Source: Lepidodermella squamata (Eukaryota; Gastrotricha). From it: 64,000 nucleotides of DNA. Below, in pieces: positions 19,414 to 31,234 of the stretch. Under the pieces are notes generated by a model. It did not search any database, was not told where the DNA came from, and saw nothing but the letters and a program-made list of their open reading frames with translations. The translations under genes were made by a program, and so were the position numbers. Numbering within the stretch: the stretch's first letter is position 1; each line of letters begins with the position of its first letter. Location of the stretch: NCBI GenBank assembly GCA_047495785.1, contig JBLDXI010000032.1, positions 1,984,001 through 2,048,000 of the forward strand. The letters are read 5' to 3'.

Positions 19414-19938
19414 ATGTCCGCCCTGATTTTGACTAGCTTCGTTATTCTCTCGGCTGTTTCCATCTGTCAAAGTGCACCCTTGGTCAGTCGCCAGCTTGGC
19501 GGTTTGGATACCGGCTACGGTCAAGCTGGTGTTGGCAATCTGGGTACGGGCCTGAATTCTGGCTACGGCAATAGCGGCCTCGCCGGGATGAGCAGCTACG
19601 GCGGCGCTCAAAGCGGTATTCCTCAAGGCGCTGGTCTCGCCGGTCAGCAGGGCGGTTATGCAACTTCAAATTTCGGTGCTCAATCTCAAGGCTACGCTGG
19701 AAATCAAGGTTTCAGCGGCTCTCAGGGTTACGGCGCTGGCACCCAGCAAGGGCTACTGGGTCAACAAGGCCTACAAGGTCAACAAGGACTGAGCGGCTAC
19801 GGCCAACAGCAGCAGGGAGCGTATCGAAGTGACATGCAAGGAAGCCAAGGCGGTTTGGGCTACAACCCGTCTGACATTAACCCGGCTCAAATCATGTCGG
19901 AAATCGCCAGTGGCGCACTTCAAAGCGGCCAATATTGA
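19414..19938 (+). CDS. Secreted Gly/Gln/Ser/Tyr-rich protein
   Basis: A single exon encodes 174 residues. The N-terminus, LILTSFVILSAVSICQSAP, is a good signal peptide with cleavage near SA. The mature part starts PLVSRQL and continues with YG, GQQG and GLQGQQGL repeats, then a non-repetitive tail, DINPAQIMSEIASG. Codon use is strongly biased (GGC, CAA), suggesting high expression. A TATA box and a polyadenylation signal bracket it. A structural, cuticle-associated or antimicrobial-type peptide (compare nematode GQ/GY-rich secreted proteins) is possible; no specific role can be claimed. Low-complexity Q/G/Y content could also phase-separate, which is inference only. Confidence 0.85.
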   Translation: MSALILTSFVILSAVSICQSAPLVSRQLGGLDTGYGQAGVGNLGTGLNSGYGNSGLAGMSSYGGAQSGIPQGAGLAGQQGGYATSNFGAQSQGYAGNQGFSGSQGYGAGTQQGLLGQQGLQGQQGLSGYGQQQQGAYRSDMQGSQGGLGYNPSDINPAQIMSEIASGALQSGQY

Positions 19939-20002
19939 TTTAAAAAACGTGCCAATGTTTTAAAGTCTTACTGTAACTCATTAAGGCGGCCTGAAATTGA
20001 TC

Positions 20003-20008
20003 AATAAA
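20003..20008 (+). terminator. Polyadenylation signal AATAAA
   Basis: AATAAA lies 65 bases after the stop codon of the Gly/Gln-rich gene, in ATCAATAAAATTTG. Confidence 0.6.
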
Positions 20009-20105
20009 ATTTGTTGTAATGGTTTCATATTAATTGACTTTTCAACATATTCCTGTATTGGAGAAAAGCTGCAGAATCTCAACATGCAAATATGCAACTC
20101 ACATA

Positions 20106-20477
20106 CAGCATGTCCCAGAAATTGCGCAACTATTTTTTAATTTAGCAAATTTTGTAAGAATTTTAACTTATTTTTTTAATTAAACCTACTGAGAGAATTC
20201 ATCTTTTATCCGCGATTTAACCTATAAGAAATAAAAAAGTTACCGAAGAAGACCCGGAAAACCCCGATGGTAACTGGTTTGGTAATTTTCGGTATTTTAC
20301 CCGGTTGGACCAAATTCTGAGGATATTTTTAATCCCATACCTGACATACCTGATTACTAACCTCATGGTTTTTCGAATTTTTCTAACATTTTTCTGGCCA
20401 TGATCATCTCCCATTTTAGAGTTTCTGAATCCGTTCCTGTGTATTTTCTTTCCTTGCGTTACTTATGGGACACGCTG
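20106..20477. mobile_element. MITE family A, copy 1 (372 bp)
   Basis: Ends CAGCATGTCCCA and TGGGACACGCTG form terminal inverted repeats flanked by TA on both sides. Inner sequence including TTTTATCCGCGATTTA and GGTATTTTACC is shared with 37661-38048 and with the deleted copy at 7059-7154. This is a non-autonomous Tc1/mariner-type element. Confidence 0.9.
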
Positions 20478-20868
20478 TATATATGACCATTTTTTTAAAA
20501 TCACTCATAAGATCTGCCAACAACGGGAAATATGTTGCGAAAAATTATGGAATGTTGCTAATTTTATCATAATTTTCTGGATTTTGTCCAAAATTGAGCG
20601 AAGTAGAAGTGAAAATCTAATGGGAAATTTCTCTTTTGAAATGTTAATAGGAAGGCAATTTCCGCTTTTTTCACGTATTTTCGTCGCTCTGGAATCTTTT
20701 ACCAGCTTTCTTTTAAACTTCACCAACTTGAGATTGAACAAGAAAACAATTGGAATCAGTACTTTTTATTATTTTTTTCCACCAGCACATGAAATTCACA
20801 GGACAAAAATATATCGAGCTGCAACGTGTGTTATATTTATATCATCAAAGTAGCTAATACATATATCT

Positions 20869-23800
20869 CTACGTCTGATCGGTAGAGGCAGCAACAACCC
20901 TGGTTACAAGGTAAGAAGTAACAACTAGCTGCTCGTTATTCGCATCACCCAACAACCGATCTTCGAAATCAAACCGCCCAGCCAGCCGTTCGGCCAACTC
21001 GCGGCTCACGTGCACCCGACCAGGCTCGGCGGCCCCGGCCAGCCGACTCGCCGCATTCACCGGTTCGCCCCAAATGTCATAGTGCAATCGCTTCGCATGA
21101 CCGCCGATCACGCCTGAAATGACATCGCCGAGCGCGACGCCGATAAAAATGTCGAATTTCCGAGACGAAGCCGCCACATTGAACCCGTCAACAGTTTCGG
21201 CCAACTCGATACCGAATTCAACCAAGCGTGACAGCCGCTCATCAACATCCCCCACGCCGCTATCTAACCCGGTCGCGCATATCAAGGTGGACCCAACTGT
21301 AGTCACGCGTTCGATGCCAGGCGAAAATTTCGCCTGCTCGAGTTGCTGCTCGAAAATCGTGAAAATTTCACTCATAATTCGAAAATCGTTATCCTTCGAC
21401 GTATCGTTGAACTTCACGCTAGCGAACAGCACCCCGGTATCGACGTGCCGCGTCGCCAGGTGATCGATAGGTGACGTTAAATCGCGGTAATCGAACAATT
21501 TTAGCAAACGACGCGGCACGACTAGGCTCATCAAGCTATCGGTATCAATTTTTGCGGCGTTCAACAATTTTTCAGCCTCCTCCTCGCGACTTTGCGCGTA
21601 CCAAACCAGCCGGGCGATAAGTTCATACTCCCAGGCTAACAACCAAACAAGGGCTGATATTGACAGCAGGGCAACAACAGCTTCGAAAAACAGCAAATTC
21701 GCCGATGAATATAGCGGAATGTTAGGCGAAGATAGCCACAAAAACCCGGGCGTATCGGCGATGATTGAAAACGCCGTGTTGGGGTAATACTTTTCTAAAA
21801 TCGACGGCGGCAACGTACGGCTATCTGGGCCGAGTTTCATTGTTGTAGTCACCTTAGCCATTTTCGCCAGCTGGTCCTCCGCGCCGCCGATTAACGTGTC
21901 AATAATACGGCCTTCACTGTTAAATTCACACCGATTAGCGGCTAGAATTGTGATAGTTATCAGCGGTAGGGCTGTTGCGAATGATGCGCGTATGAAATAC
22001 GGCACATTGGAGTAGAAAACCAAGTGTAGGATGCACAGAATTTCAACAATGAGGTAGATAGTTGCACTATCGCGGGTGCTAACCATTTTGCAGCAGTAAT
22101 TAACGAGAATTGTTATGCCGCATAGCGTTGAAAGGAGGACGCTAGTTGCGAACAGCAGGCTCGGCGTTTTTTCAGCCGCGCTGCCTCGATAACACCCTCG
22201 CATAGGTAGGATTAACAGGAAAAAGGTTGGCAGAAATACGATGCTTACAGCGATGACGGAGAAGGTGAGCGAGACTTTTGATATTGTTCCGTGGATTATA
22301 GCGCAAACTGTTGTGACAACGGCGCATAGGAAGACGGAAATTGCCCATGTTGCGACGTATTGGTAACTGCCACGGCTTTTGAAGAACTGTTCAAGTCCAG
22401 TTACGAGAAGTAAATGACTCCGATAACCAGCCTCCAATTCGTTATCGATGAATTGTAAATTCGCCAGTTTGACAGGAGGTCTAAAAAATAAAATAATCGG
22501 AAAACCAATCGATAAAAATAGATAGAGAAATATATATATAAATTTTTCAAGAAATTTAAATAATTATTTCAAGAAATTTGAAATTTAAAATATCCGCATT
22601 TTTACCGACATTTGCGCATATGTCAACTGCGCAACATTTTTTCTCAAATTGAAAACAATTGGTATATTTTGTAAATTTATTTGGTAATTATTTCGTGATC
22701 CAACGCAGTTCGCGCAAATGTCGTTTGCGCAGTTGTCGTTTTTTCAAATATGACGCGAAATTCTGAAAAAAATTTGAAAATTCGAAACTTGGGCTAGTTT
22801 GATAGAGGACAACCTTGCGAATTCAGATGAATTTATTCCTGATTTTACTTATACCAATATAATTGCTTGAAGAAATCCGCCTCAAAATTTGCCCAGAAGC
22901 AAGATTTCTTCAAAAAGTGCTTTTTTCACAATATTATATGTAGAAAATCAACCGAGCATCGGTCTGGGATAAAATTTAGAGCCACTGATAGCTGATAGCC
23001 CGTCTCCATGCCCTCGCATTCTTCCCCATGGATCTCGTTCCCGCGGCGTTTGACGTCATCCGCGAAGCCAACGCGCCCTTCCTTGTGCCTCTCTACGATT
23101 ATTTCGAACTGAATTACGTCGGCGTTCGAAACGTCCACGGTGTCCGTCAAGCTCCTCGATTTTCAATCCGGCTCTGGAATGTGTTAGGCCGCGTTCGCCA
23201 ACACTTGCCTCGAACAGACAACTCCGTCGAAGGCTGGCATAACGCGCGTTTCAAACGACTTTGGATCACGTGCATCCAACTGTGGCTGCTTTGGTCGAGG
23301 CGTTTCTCTCCGAACAGAATGCTCATATGTCCTAGCACGCTTTGTTTGAAAATCTGCTAAGTCCGCGATGCATGAACTGCTGCCAGCCGCCTTAACCTTT
23401 AACTGCGAGCTTAGTTGATTACATGCAAGTTGCTTCATGTTAACGACGGCACATAACTGTTGGCCGACCTCGGTAATGTTCGCCGAAAAATTCGCCGCAT
23501 GAATTCAGATGATATTAGATGATCCGGAGGCTGCAAAAATTGTTGCGAAGCTACCGCTTATGCCTCCCCTTGACAACGACACGGTAAGCGCTCTCAACCA
23601 GCTAAAATAGTAATTGAGGCGCAGCAGCCATGCAACAGCATCAAGACCAAGCGCCACAGGGCGAACAGCCGCAGGGCGAACTGCCGCTACGACAAGTGAA
23701 TGAAGACCAAGTGCAAAAAGGTCTCGAGGCCGATGCTCGAGACTGAGCCATAAATCATCCTGCTGGTGGCCATTTTGTGCATTTTTCTTTCTTCTTTTTT

Positions 23801-26800
23801 CTTTTCGCCCTTTCTTTTAGCCTTATTCTCTCACTACCTTTACTCAATTCAATCAATCAAATTCAATCATTGGGCAGAGAAAAGCCCTAAAGTGATAAAA
23901 GTGAATAAAGTGAATAAAGTGATTTGGAATACGAAGACTTGTTTCACACCGTAAGCCCGTAATATTTTGGTGGTCACTGTGGCTGGTCGCTTCTCCGATC
24001 ATCAATGGCTCCGAAGAAACCGCCGCCGCCTCCGACCGAGGCCATCGATCCGAGGGTCCTCGCGTCAATGGCACCCCAAGACGCGGATACCTCTTTCAAA
24101 CATTATATAAAATATGCTGAACGATGGGGGAAACTAACCAACAACATTGATAATCTGCCTCGCCTGATTCCCCTCAAGCTTAACAAAGATTCACTTATCA
24201 CGTTAGACAAAATATCATTCCCGAAATCGAAGCCATGGCCCGAATTAAAAGCAGAGCTACTCAAGTAATTCGGTGTCGACATGAAGATGCGGTTGGAATT
24301 GAACCGCCTGGCCCAGTCTACGGATGAGTCTATTGCTGCATTTTCAGCCAGGGTTCGAAAAGCCGTGAATCGAACTTATGTTGAGTCGACGCATAAATTT
24401 AAGCTGCGAGAAGCAGGGTTCTACTTTGCGAATTTTCTTGATCAAGTTGTGAAGGTCGAGCTGAACGCTATGCTTCTACGTAGCGACGAAACAGACATTG
24501 AGGATTTAGAAGAAGAAGCAATGGTGATGCTAACATCTCGTAACCCGACGGGATCGTCTACCTCTAAGATCATGGCAATGGACGATCGGCTGCCAACCGG
24601 TCCTTAAAGGTCCTTAAAAACGTAATCAACTTACGCTTCATATTGATCGTCTGCTCAATGAGAAGTGTCAATCTTGTGTTCCGTTACTCGAAGGTACATT
24701 GTGAAACATTACTTAGCTATAACATTAACGTTCGTTGTTCTCAGGCCATTATTCTGATACCAATAAAGTGATTTGGAATACGAAGACTTGTTTCACACCG
24801 TAAGCCCGTAATAGTATAAGGATGCTGTTTTTGTGCCAGAATATTTTTGATATTTTTACCGGTGATAACGAGTGAAAAATTCAGTTTTCGCTTACAGGGT
24901 GGCCAAAAAATTCCGCAGGGCGGGAATTCGCTGCGCATCATTTTAATGAGGAGTTTTAAGAAGTTGAAGAATTTCAAGCATTCTTTTGCCAATGGAACTC
25001 CTCAATTTCTTGAAACTTCTCATTAAAATGATGCGCAGCGAATTCCCGCCCTGCGGAATTTTTTGGCCACCCTGTAGTTTTCACCCAGTTTCCGGCCAGT
25101 TTTTTGTCCGAAAATTTGGAATTACTAGGGTCGAAATCGGCTTTTCTACAATGGAATCATCCGGAAGCCCTCATGCTAAACGAGTATCATTGCCTATGCC
25201 TAAAACCATTCAAATCTGGGATGTTTGCGTCGAAACAAATTAAACTATCATTTTTTGTGATAAAAATATGCAACTTACTTGATGAACACGTCCATCTCGT
25301 GTTTTTCGTCATGCCTGATGGCGTCGGAAAGCTGGTCGATGCTTGTGGTCGTGCAGCACGGCTTCGCATCTTCCGCATCCTCGTCGTCTGTCGTACAATC
25401 CCCCAAATGCGACCCGCCTGAAATAGTCGTCACCGTGATCGTTCGATTTCGCTTCGATTGGTTCAACAAAAAATCCGTTGTATTGTTGTAGCCTGATGGG
25501 CTGCCGTTACTGCCGAGCAACGGCAACGAAACATCCGGCTCGCATTGGCTCAAAGCCGGCATGCGGAGTGGGCTCGACACGAGGCTAATCGACTCACCGC
25601 GGCCGAAACTGGTGGCTGATTTCTGCGTTGTCATAGAAACAACGTCTTCGTCGGTTAATTTTTGGTAGCGGCATTGCTTTTTGCGTTTAATAACGAAATG
25701 AGTCGCGACGATCCCTGTTTCATTGACCACTTCGGTAAGCTCCACCCCGTCGGCCTGTGGGACACTACGTACGTCCTCAACACTGGGACCGAGTTCCGTT
25801 TCGTAATCGGCTTCTATCAGCGCATAGGTGTCGCTAGAAATGTGAATTCTACCGGGTGAACCAGAAAGCTCCTGAAAGTTAAAAATTCAAGAAAAAATTA
25901 AAATTTTCAAATTTTCTAAAAAAACACATTTTCATTTTCGAAATCCAAGATTTTCATATTTGCAGAAATTTTGTTTAATAATTTCCATCAATTTTCAAAT
26001 TTCGATAAAAAGAACTTAATTTTGAAAAAATTGAAAAGCGAATTTAATTTCTGAAATTTCTTAAATCCTAAGAATAATTTGAAATCGCTGAAAATTCATT
26101 AAAAAAATTAAAAAAAATTAAGGTGGAATTATTGAAAATATAAAATATGTTGGAAATAATTTACAATTTTTTCAGCGAGAGCAACATCGCTTGACCAAAC
26201 GTCGAATTTATGGCCTTGCGTTCCCATCATGCCGCACATGACAGAGCCCGTGTGAATGCCGATTCGCACCGAAATTTCACTCTGATTTTTCGGCAACGCT
26301 TTCATGGCCCGGCACAGCCCGAGGCCAGTCTCCACGCAGCAATGCGCATGGTCAGGGCGCGGCTCGGGACAACCAGCGACGGCGAAATAGCTATCGCCAT
26401 GTGTCGATATACGCTCCAGGCCGGTTATCGCGCAAATTTTATCGAAATTTTCAAACAAATTATCGATAGATTGCACAAAATCAGCGGCACTGATGCGTGA
26501 CGATGCGAGGCGGTTGAAGCCGCAAACATCGGCGAATAATATCGAGACGTTGTCGTAGCGTTCAAAGTACAACGGCCGGAATACCGTTGAAATTCGCTGC
26601 GCCCCAGTTCGTTGGTTGACTAGGAATCGATCGACGAATTTAGGCGGTAGCATGGAGGCGATTAGCTGTTCGTCTTGAAGCTTCTCCTCGTCGGCGGCTT
26701 TGCGTCGCGACAAAATCGACTGGCCGACGCGCCAAAACGCCTCGCGTTGTCGCGTCTGGTAAATCACGTGGTACAGGATGAGAATGGCGTGGACACCGAG

Positions 26801-29431
26801 GTAGATCAGGAACTAATTAAAAAAGATCATAAATTAGGTCATAGTAATTAAAATATTTCATTAAGCTTTTTGAATTTTTGAACTTCGAACTTTTTTTGTT
26901 TTGAAAACCCTATTTACGCCATATATTATTTTTCATCTTTTGTTTCTCAAACCGGTGACTGTTTTGCGCGGAGTCACTTTGGCGCAGAGCTGTCCCTTTG
27001 TGCGCCATATTATTCTCGATTTTTTGTTTAATTTCAATTCTCATTTCATGTTTTCTTCTTACGTTGTTGTGGTTAAGGCAACTGTTTTATGATCGACAAG
27101 GATCGGAAATCAATTGATGTGGTAGCGACTGCCTACAAAAACCTCGACGATCCGACTTTGAATCCGGCCATATTGATTTGCTGGTTCCACGTCCTTCAGG
27201 CCTTTTCATAGGTACCTTAGTTCAGAGGAATCTGGCTGTTATGATTCGTCGGATGTGTCAACCTCATCTACGAGAATATCTCATACGCCATAGATATCAG
27301 AAAACATGATGGCGTGGCCTTGGCTTCTATAGATCGTTGAACATGGCGGTGGGCATCACTACATAAACCTCGGCAGCTCGGCGGCAGCTACAGCTGCTCG
27401 AGCTGTTCAGTCCGCTGAATTGTCTAAAGTTGACGCGGAAGGCTCCAAGCCCGCTGACAAAACCACGCCCACTGGCCCTCCAGCTGCCGCTGGAAAACGT
27501 CGGGCGGCATCGCATTCTCAGCCGCAGCACACTACACCCAGGAAACACGTTCCACATAAACACAAATCTTCAACTTCAACGGGCAACGCAGCCGCATCAA
27601 CTCCGAAAGAGCCACAGGCGAAAAAAAGTCACGGGTCAGTTATGGCTAGCAATGACGATGAGAACAGTGCGTTCGATCCGAATGACGCCTCGAACCTCGC
27701 GGTGGAAGAGCAAATCACCGCCGACGGTTTAACCCGCAGTTTTTAATATTTTGCCTTCTAAATCTCTACTAATGCGCTCTTGGATCGTGAAAAAGCTGAA
27801 CAGCAAATCGCCGAACGTGATCAAACGATCGCTCAGCAGTTGGAAAAAATCGTCAAGTTACAAGCTGAAGTTAACAACCTGACTAAAGAAAACGGCATTC
27901 TTCAATCTCGTGTTGAGCAATTAAATAAAAAGTCAAGAATTTGCAAAAATGTATTCGAAATGGAAAGTTCGATGTCGCCGCGTGTAGAGGTTGCTGTTGC
28001 TGGGGGTGGCAATCAGCCTGCGAAATCTCCGCCGAAAACCTCCGAATCTTCCTCGAATAAAACCACGAGAATTCATATCAGACGCCGAATTTAATTTGAT
28101 TTACGATGAGTAAATTAAGCTTAAAGATCAGCCCCCGAAAGGTCGCCGTTTCAGCCATTTCCCTCATATATTGCATTCTCATATTCTCATGTTGCAATAT
28201 GTATCTCTCATATTACATTTACAAAGCCCTTGGGCGTATTACTTTCTCTATGCTTCTGGAGTGATTGTCTTGCCATCTGAGTCTTCTTCAGCGACTGGTT
28301 CCAGTCGAGTACTAGGGTTGCCACGTCTGTGGTGGCCTACAATTTACTGAAATAGGAATAGGCGATGAACCCGAATTTCGGCTCAAAAAGCGAATTAACT
28401 GTCGACGAGGTCGCGTGTTCGAAGGCGCTTAAATCGACACCAACTTTCGATGGCGGCGTTGCCGGCTACGCGTTAAACGAACCGGACAAAAAGACAGAAA
28501 GTGTGTCCTATCAATCATGGTGACCTATGTCCGAACGGGTCTTCAAATCAAAACTTTGCTAATTATCCGATCACTACGATAAAAGCTGATCACTAGTTTT
28601 TATACGACGTTTTTTAGTCTCAAGGCTTCAATTTTCCGAAATTTTCAAATTTCAAAAAAATCTGTGAATAGATCCTCAAATATACGTATGCAATTGTTCT
28701 ATGATTATCTCAGTCTCACTTTTCACGTGTTAACGCCGATTATCAAAATTACTTATGTTTAATAAAAATTAAAAATTAAATTAATTAATCAGAAAATTTA
28801 CCCGGCACGCAACAAAGTACAAATCGTCGAAGGCCCATCGGCTGCAAAGGGCAATTTCAACGAGGAAAGTTAGGCCAATGGAAAAAATAATGCAGGCTGC
28901 GAGGGAAATCGACAGTAAGCCATAAGCCAGTGAAGTGATGATTGTATACAGTGAGAAAATTCCTAAAATAAACACATTTTTATTATTTAAATTATTTGAT
29001 TTAAAATGTATACCTAAAGGCGTGACACTTGAGATAGCCGCGCCAACGGCTGGGTAAAGCACAATGGTGACCGAAAGAAAGACGACGAGCCAAACCGAGC
29101 AGGAGCAAATCGATTGAAAAACGGCGCGTTTATGCCGTTTTTCGAAGTAGAATTTCGCCAGCAGAAACGTGACCATAATTTCGATGATAGCTGCGACGAA
29201 TGGCATGAAGTAGAGCGTGGCAAAGGTGCGCCATGCTGGCGGGTCCTGAACCGAGCCTTTGATGACGGCGTAGATGAGCCACAGCAGGCAAATGCCGACC
29301 AGGAAGTAGATGGAGACGCTGAAGAGCCGCCGGCGGCGGGCGTAGACGGCTCGTTCGAATTCGGCCTCGAGTTGCCGCGAGTCAAAGCAGAGCTGGTACC
29401 AAGGCCGCGTGGCTGCGCGCGGAAACAGCAT
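20869..29431 (-). CDS. Membrane adenylyl cyclase, AC9-like
   Basis: Five minus-strand exons join in phase: 29431-29014, 28962-28802, 26812-26165, 25871-25279 and 22480-20869, giving 1143 residues. The order is a first membrane block, the C1 cyclase domain, a linker, KPPVKLANLQFIDNELEAGY (matching the AC9 linker to the second membrane block), the second membrane block, and C2. C1 keeps both metal aspartates: Asp288 in ILFADVCGF and Asp333 in ISTHGDSYF. It also has AGCPEPRPDHAHCC, which is very AC9-like. C2 keeps DIWG (Asp1075) and VNAASR (Asn1082, Arg1086). At the adenine-specificity lysine, however, it has Thr1000 (ERVTTVGST for the usual EKIKTIG). Cyclases of this family make cAMP downstream of G proteins at the plasma membrane. 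Upstream non-coding exons are possible, since an acceptor precedes the ATG. Two introns are large and full of transposon remnants. Confidence 0.9.
23025..23345 (+). mobile_element. MULE transposase C-terminal remnant
   Basis: The frame reads PLYDYFELNYVGVR, then APRFSIRLWNVLGRVRQHLP and NSVEGWHNARF. One frame shift then leads to HPTVAALVEAFLSEQNAHM. The order 'YFE..YVG - RF....WNV - N.VEGWH - HP - EQ' is diagnostic of nematode MULE/FLYWCH transposases. It lies inside the cyclase intron 22481-25278, opposite to the cyclase. Confidence 0.72.
23913..24813 (+). mobile_element. Short LTR-retrotransposon relic with gag-like frame
   Basis: Two identical 52-bp sequences (23913-23964 and 24762-24813, both ending TAAGCCCGTAATA) bracket an internal region. 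The first is followed by TTTTGGTGGTCACTGTGG, which has the look of a primer-binding/leader region. A frame from 24005 to 24607 encodes a proline-rich start (KKPPPPPTEAID) and a gag-like helical part (SIAAFSARVRKAVNRTYVES), interrupted by one in-frame TAA at 24266-24268. No protease or polymerase is left. The two 52-bp copies are presumably the 3' parts of the LTRs; the 5' LTR limits are unclear. Confidence 0.6.
24895..25074. mobile_element. MITE family B, copy 1 (180 bp, near-complete palindrome)
   Basis: Terminal inverted repeats of 56 identical bases start CAGGGTGGCCAAAAAATTCC, and the inner arms also pair imperfectly, so the whole element can fold into a hairpin. TA flanks both ends (24893-24894 and 25075-25076). 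A second, diverged copy is at 53088-53264. Confidence 0.93.
27090..28095 (+). pseudogene. Degenerate plus-strand coding remnant with coiled coil
   Basis: Coding-like sequence appears in several frames. A piece near 27210-27320 includes VQRNLAVMIRRMCQPHLREY. A frame around 27340-27745 continues with VEHGGGHHYINLGSSAAAT and a basic Ser/Lys-rich region. After a break, 27780-28094 encodes a coiled coil (QTIAQQLEKIVKLQAEVNNL) with a basic end, RIHIRRRI. No splice sites reconcile the frames. It lies in the cyclase intron 26813-28801, antisense to the cyclase. It may derive from a retroelement or a processed host gene; identity is unknown. Confidence 0.45.
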
Positions 29432-31234
29432 CGCTCATCAACTCGCAATCAACTCTTTAATGTCTAGAAAAATGTATTAACTCAATAATTATTTTGTTAT
29501 CGCAGTAATAAAAGACCAATTAGGGTTCTTCTATAAAATCATTAAAATCGCCCCTCGTGGTCTACAGAAATCAATAAAAAAATCAAGATTTCTCATTGAA
29601 GCTGAGTTATGAAAAAATAATTTAGAGTAATTGCCAAGATTTTTTATGATTGATTATAATTTTTTTAGCGTCGAAATTAAGGTCGCTGCCAGTATATTTT
29701 GCGTATAAGCAAATCATATTTCTTAACTTTTCTTTATAAATGAAAATGAAGTAGATATTAATTAAGCAGTTGTTCAAATAAATAAATATACGGCTGGGTC
29801 ACTTAATACCCTAGACACATCAAGCAATGTACATCACGTGTCGCAAATTGACAGAAATGGAAAGGAGGTGTCTCGCGTCCCAACTCTAAGTTTAATCCGA
29901 CTCGATCCCAAGTCGCCAAAATGATTTATGAAAAATCGATGAACTGAAGCTGTGATTATAACAAACCTCATTTGATTAATAGCTAAAGGTATCAATGATT
30001 AAAAATTTCCCAATAACTAGGCCAGTACACGTGATCCTATTCATGATGAAGTATTGTATTATTATCATCTCCACCCATGCCGGTTATTAAAGCAGATTTT
30101 TTCTACCAAATATACGAAGTGTTTTTTTTATACAAAACTATTCAGTATAATGCTATATAGGTAATAAAGGTAAAAGTACGTACGCCTCATTTATACTGTA
30201 AAAGTACTTGTGCCTCGAAAATACCTGCCCCTCATGCGATAGTGATAATTTATCTCTGCCTCTGCGTGCTAATACACCAAAGCAATATGTTTGTACGACA
30301 AAGAATAAAAAATGGGTGTTTTTTACGATAAAAAATAATTGCCGGGGTTTACATGTGGAATAAAATCACGAGATAAAGGCATCAGGCCAGGGGAAGCATC
30401 CTCGCCTGATATTTACCAGACGATCAGCCGGCAAAAAAAGAAATATAAACAATGAGAAAAAACAACATGAAAAAAATCAAAATACACGCTAATTACTTGT
30501 AGGAAATAATTTTATATCTCCGAGTAATTTTGAACCGATGTGCGTGACTTTTTTTTACCTCATTTCATGTGCACTGGAATTGGATCGTTAAGACGTCTTC
30601 GCAAAAATTCTTACCCAAAAGCGATTTATGACACACTGAATTTGAGGCCGTGCCGGTGCGATTTTTATTACGGGAAAAGCCTGATGCGTTGACCTAATAG
30701 ACAAAAGAATGCCTGATTACAGGCTGCTAACCCAGACTGGGTAGTAGCCCGCATGTTGATCAATTTATTATATCAGTCACGTGTTATACTTTTGCACTTA
30801 TGGAAAAAAGCCCTTAATTGGCTCATATGGCATCGATTTTTTATTCTTCGTAATTGAATTGATAAAAAGGTTACGAACGAGTATAATGAATGAAAACTAC
30901 TACTAACAAAAATGCTGTAAAAAAATAGAAAAAATGAAAATCTTTCGGAAAGCAAGAAGAAGGGTGTGATCGAAAAAATAAAATGTTGAACGGAACATTG
31001 CTTGCCATATTTATTGGTGAGCCATTTCGAAAAGAAGGGTAAATAGCGTTGGAAAAAGGGGGGTGTCAAATCACACATCTCACGTCGAGCAAGAGTTAGT
31101 GGGTCATACGATTTTTTATGGAAGAGCGTAAGCGTGCGATTAAATAAATCGAGAAAACACTCATTTGGCAAGAAAACATGCAATAAAATAAGTTGTTTTA
31201 GCTGATCAGGTCAATCTCACCAACGTGCAAAACA
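29432..31234. other. Intergenic, 1.8 kb, AT-rich
   Basis: This is the divergent interval between the 5' end of the cyclase (-) and the M13-like gene (+). A 136-codon minus-strand open frame (30773-31183) is Phe/Ser/Lys-rich with no domain and reads as random AT-rich sequence. No TATA box or repeat could be assigned with confidence. Confidence 0.5.

Noticed and set aside
26210-26500. Plus-strand frame opposite the cyclase C1 exon
   Set aside because: Antisense shadow; the minus strand carries the full cyclase C1 signature.
30773-31183. 136-codon minus-strand open frame as a gene
   Set aside because: Composition is that of translated AT-rich DNA (Phe/Ser/Lys), with no motif and no neighbours in phase.
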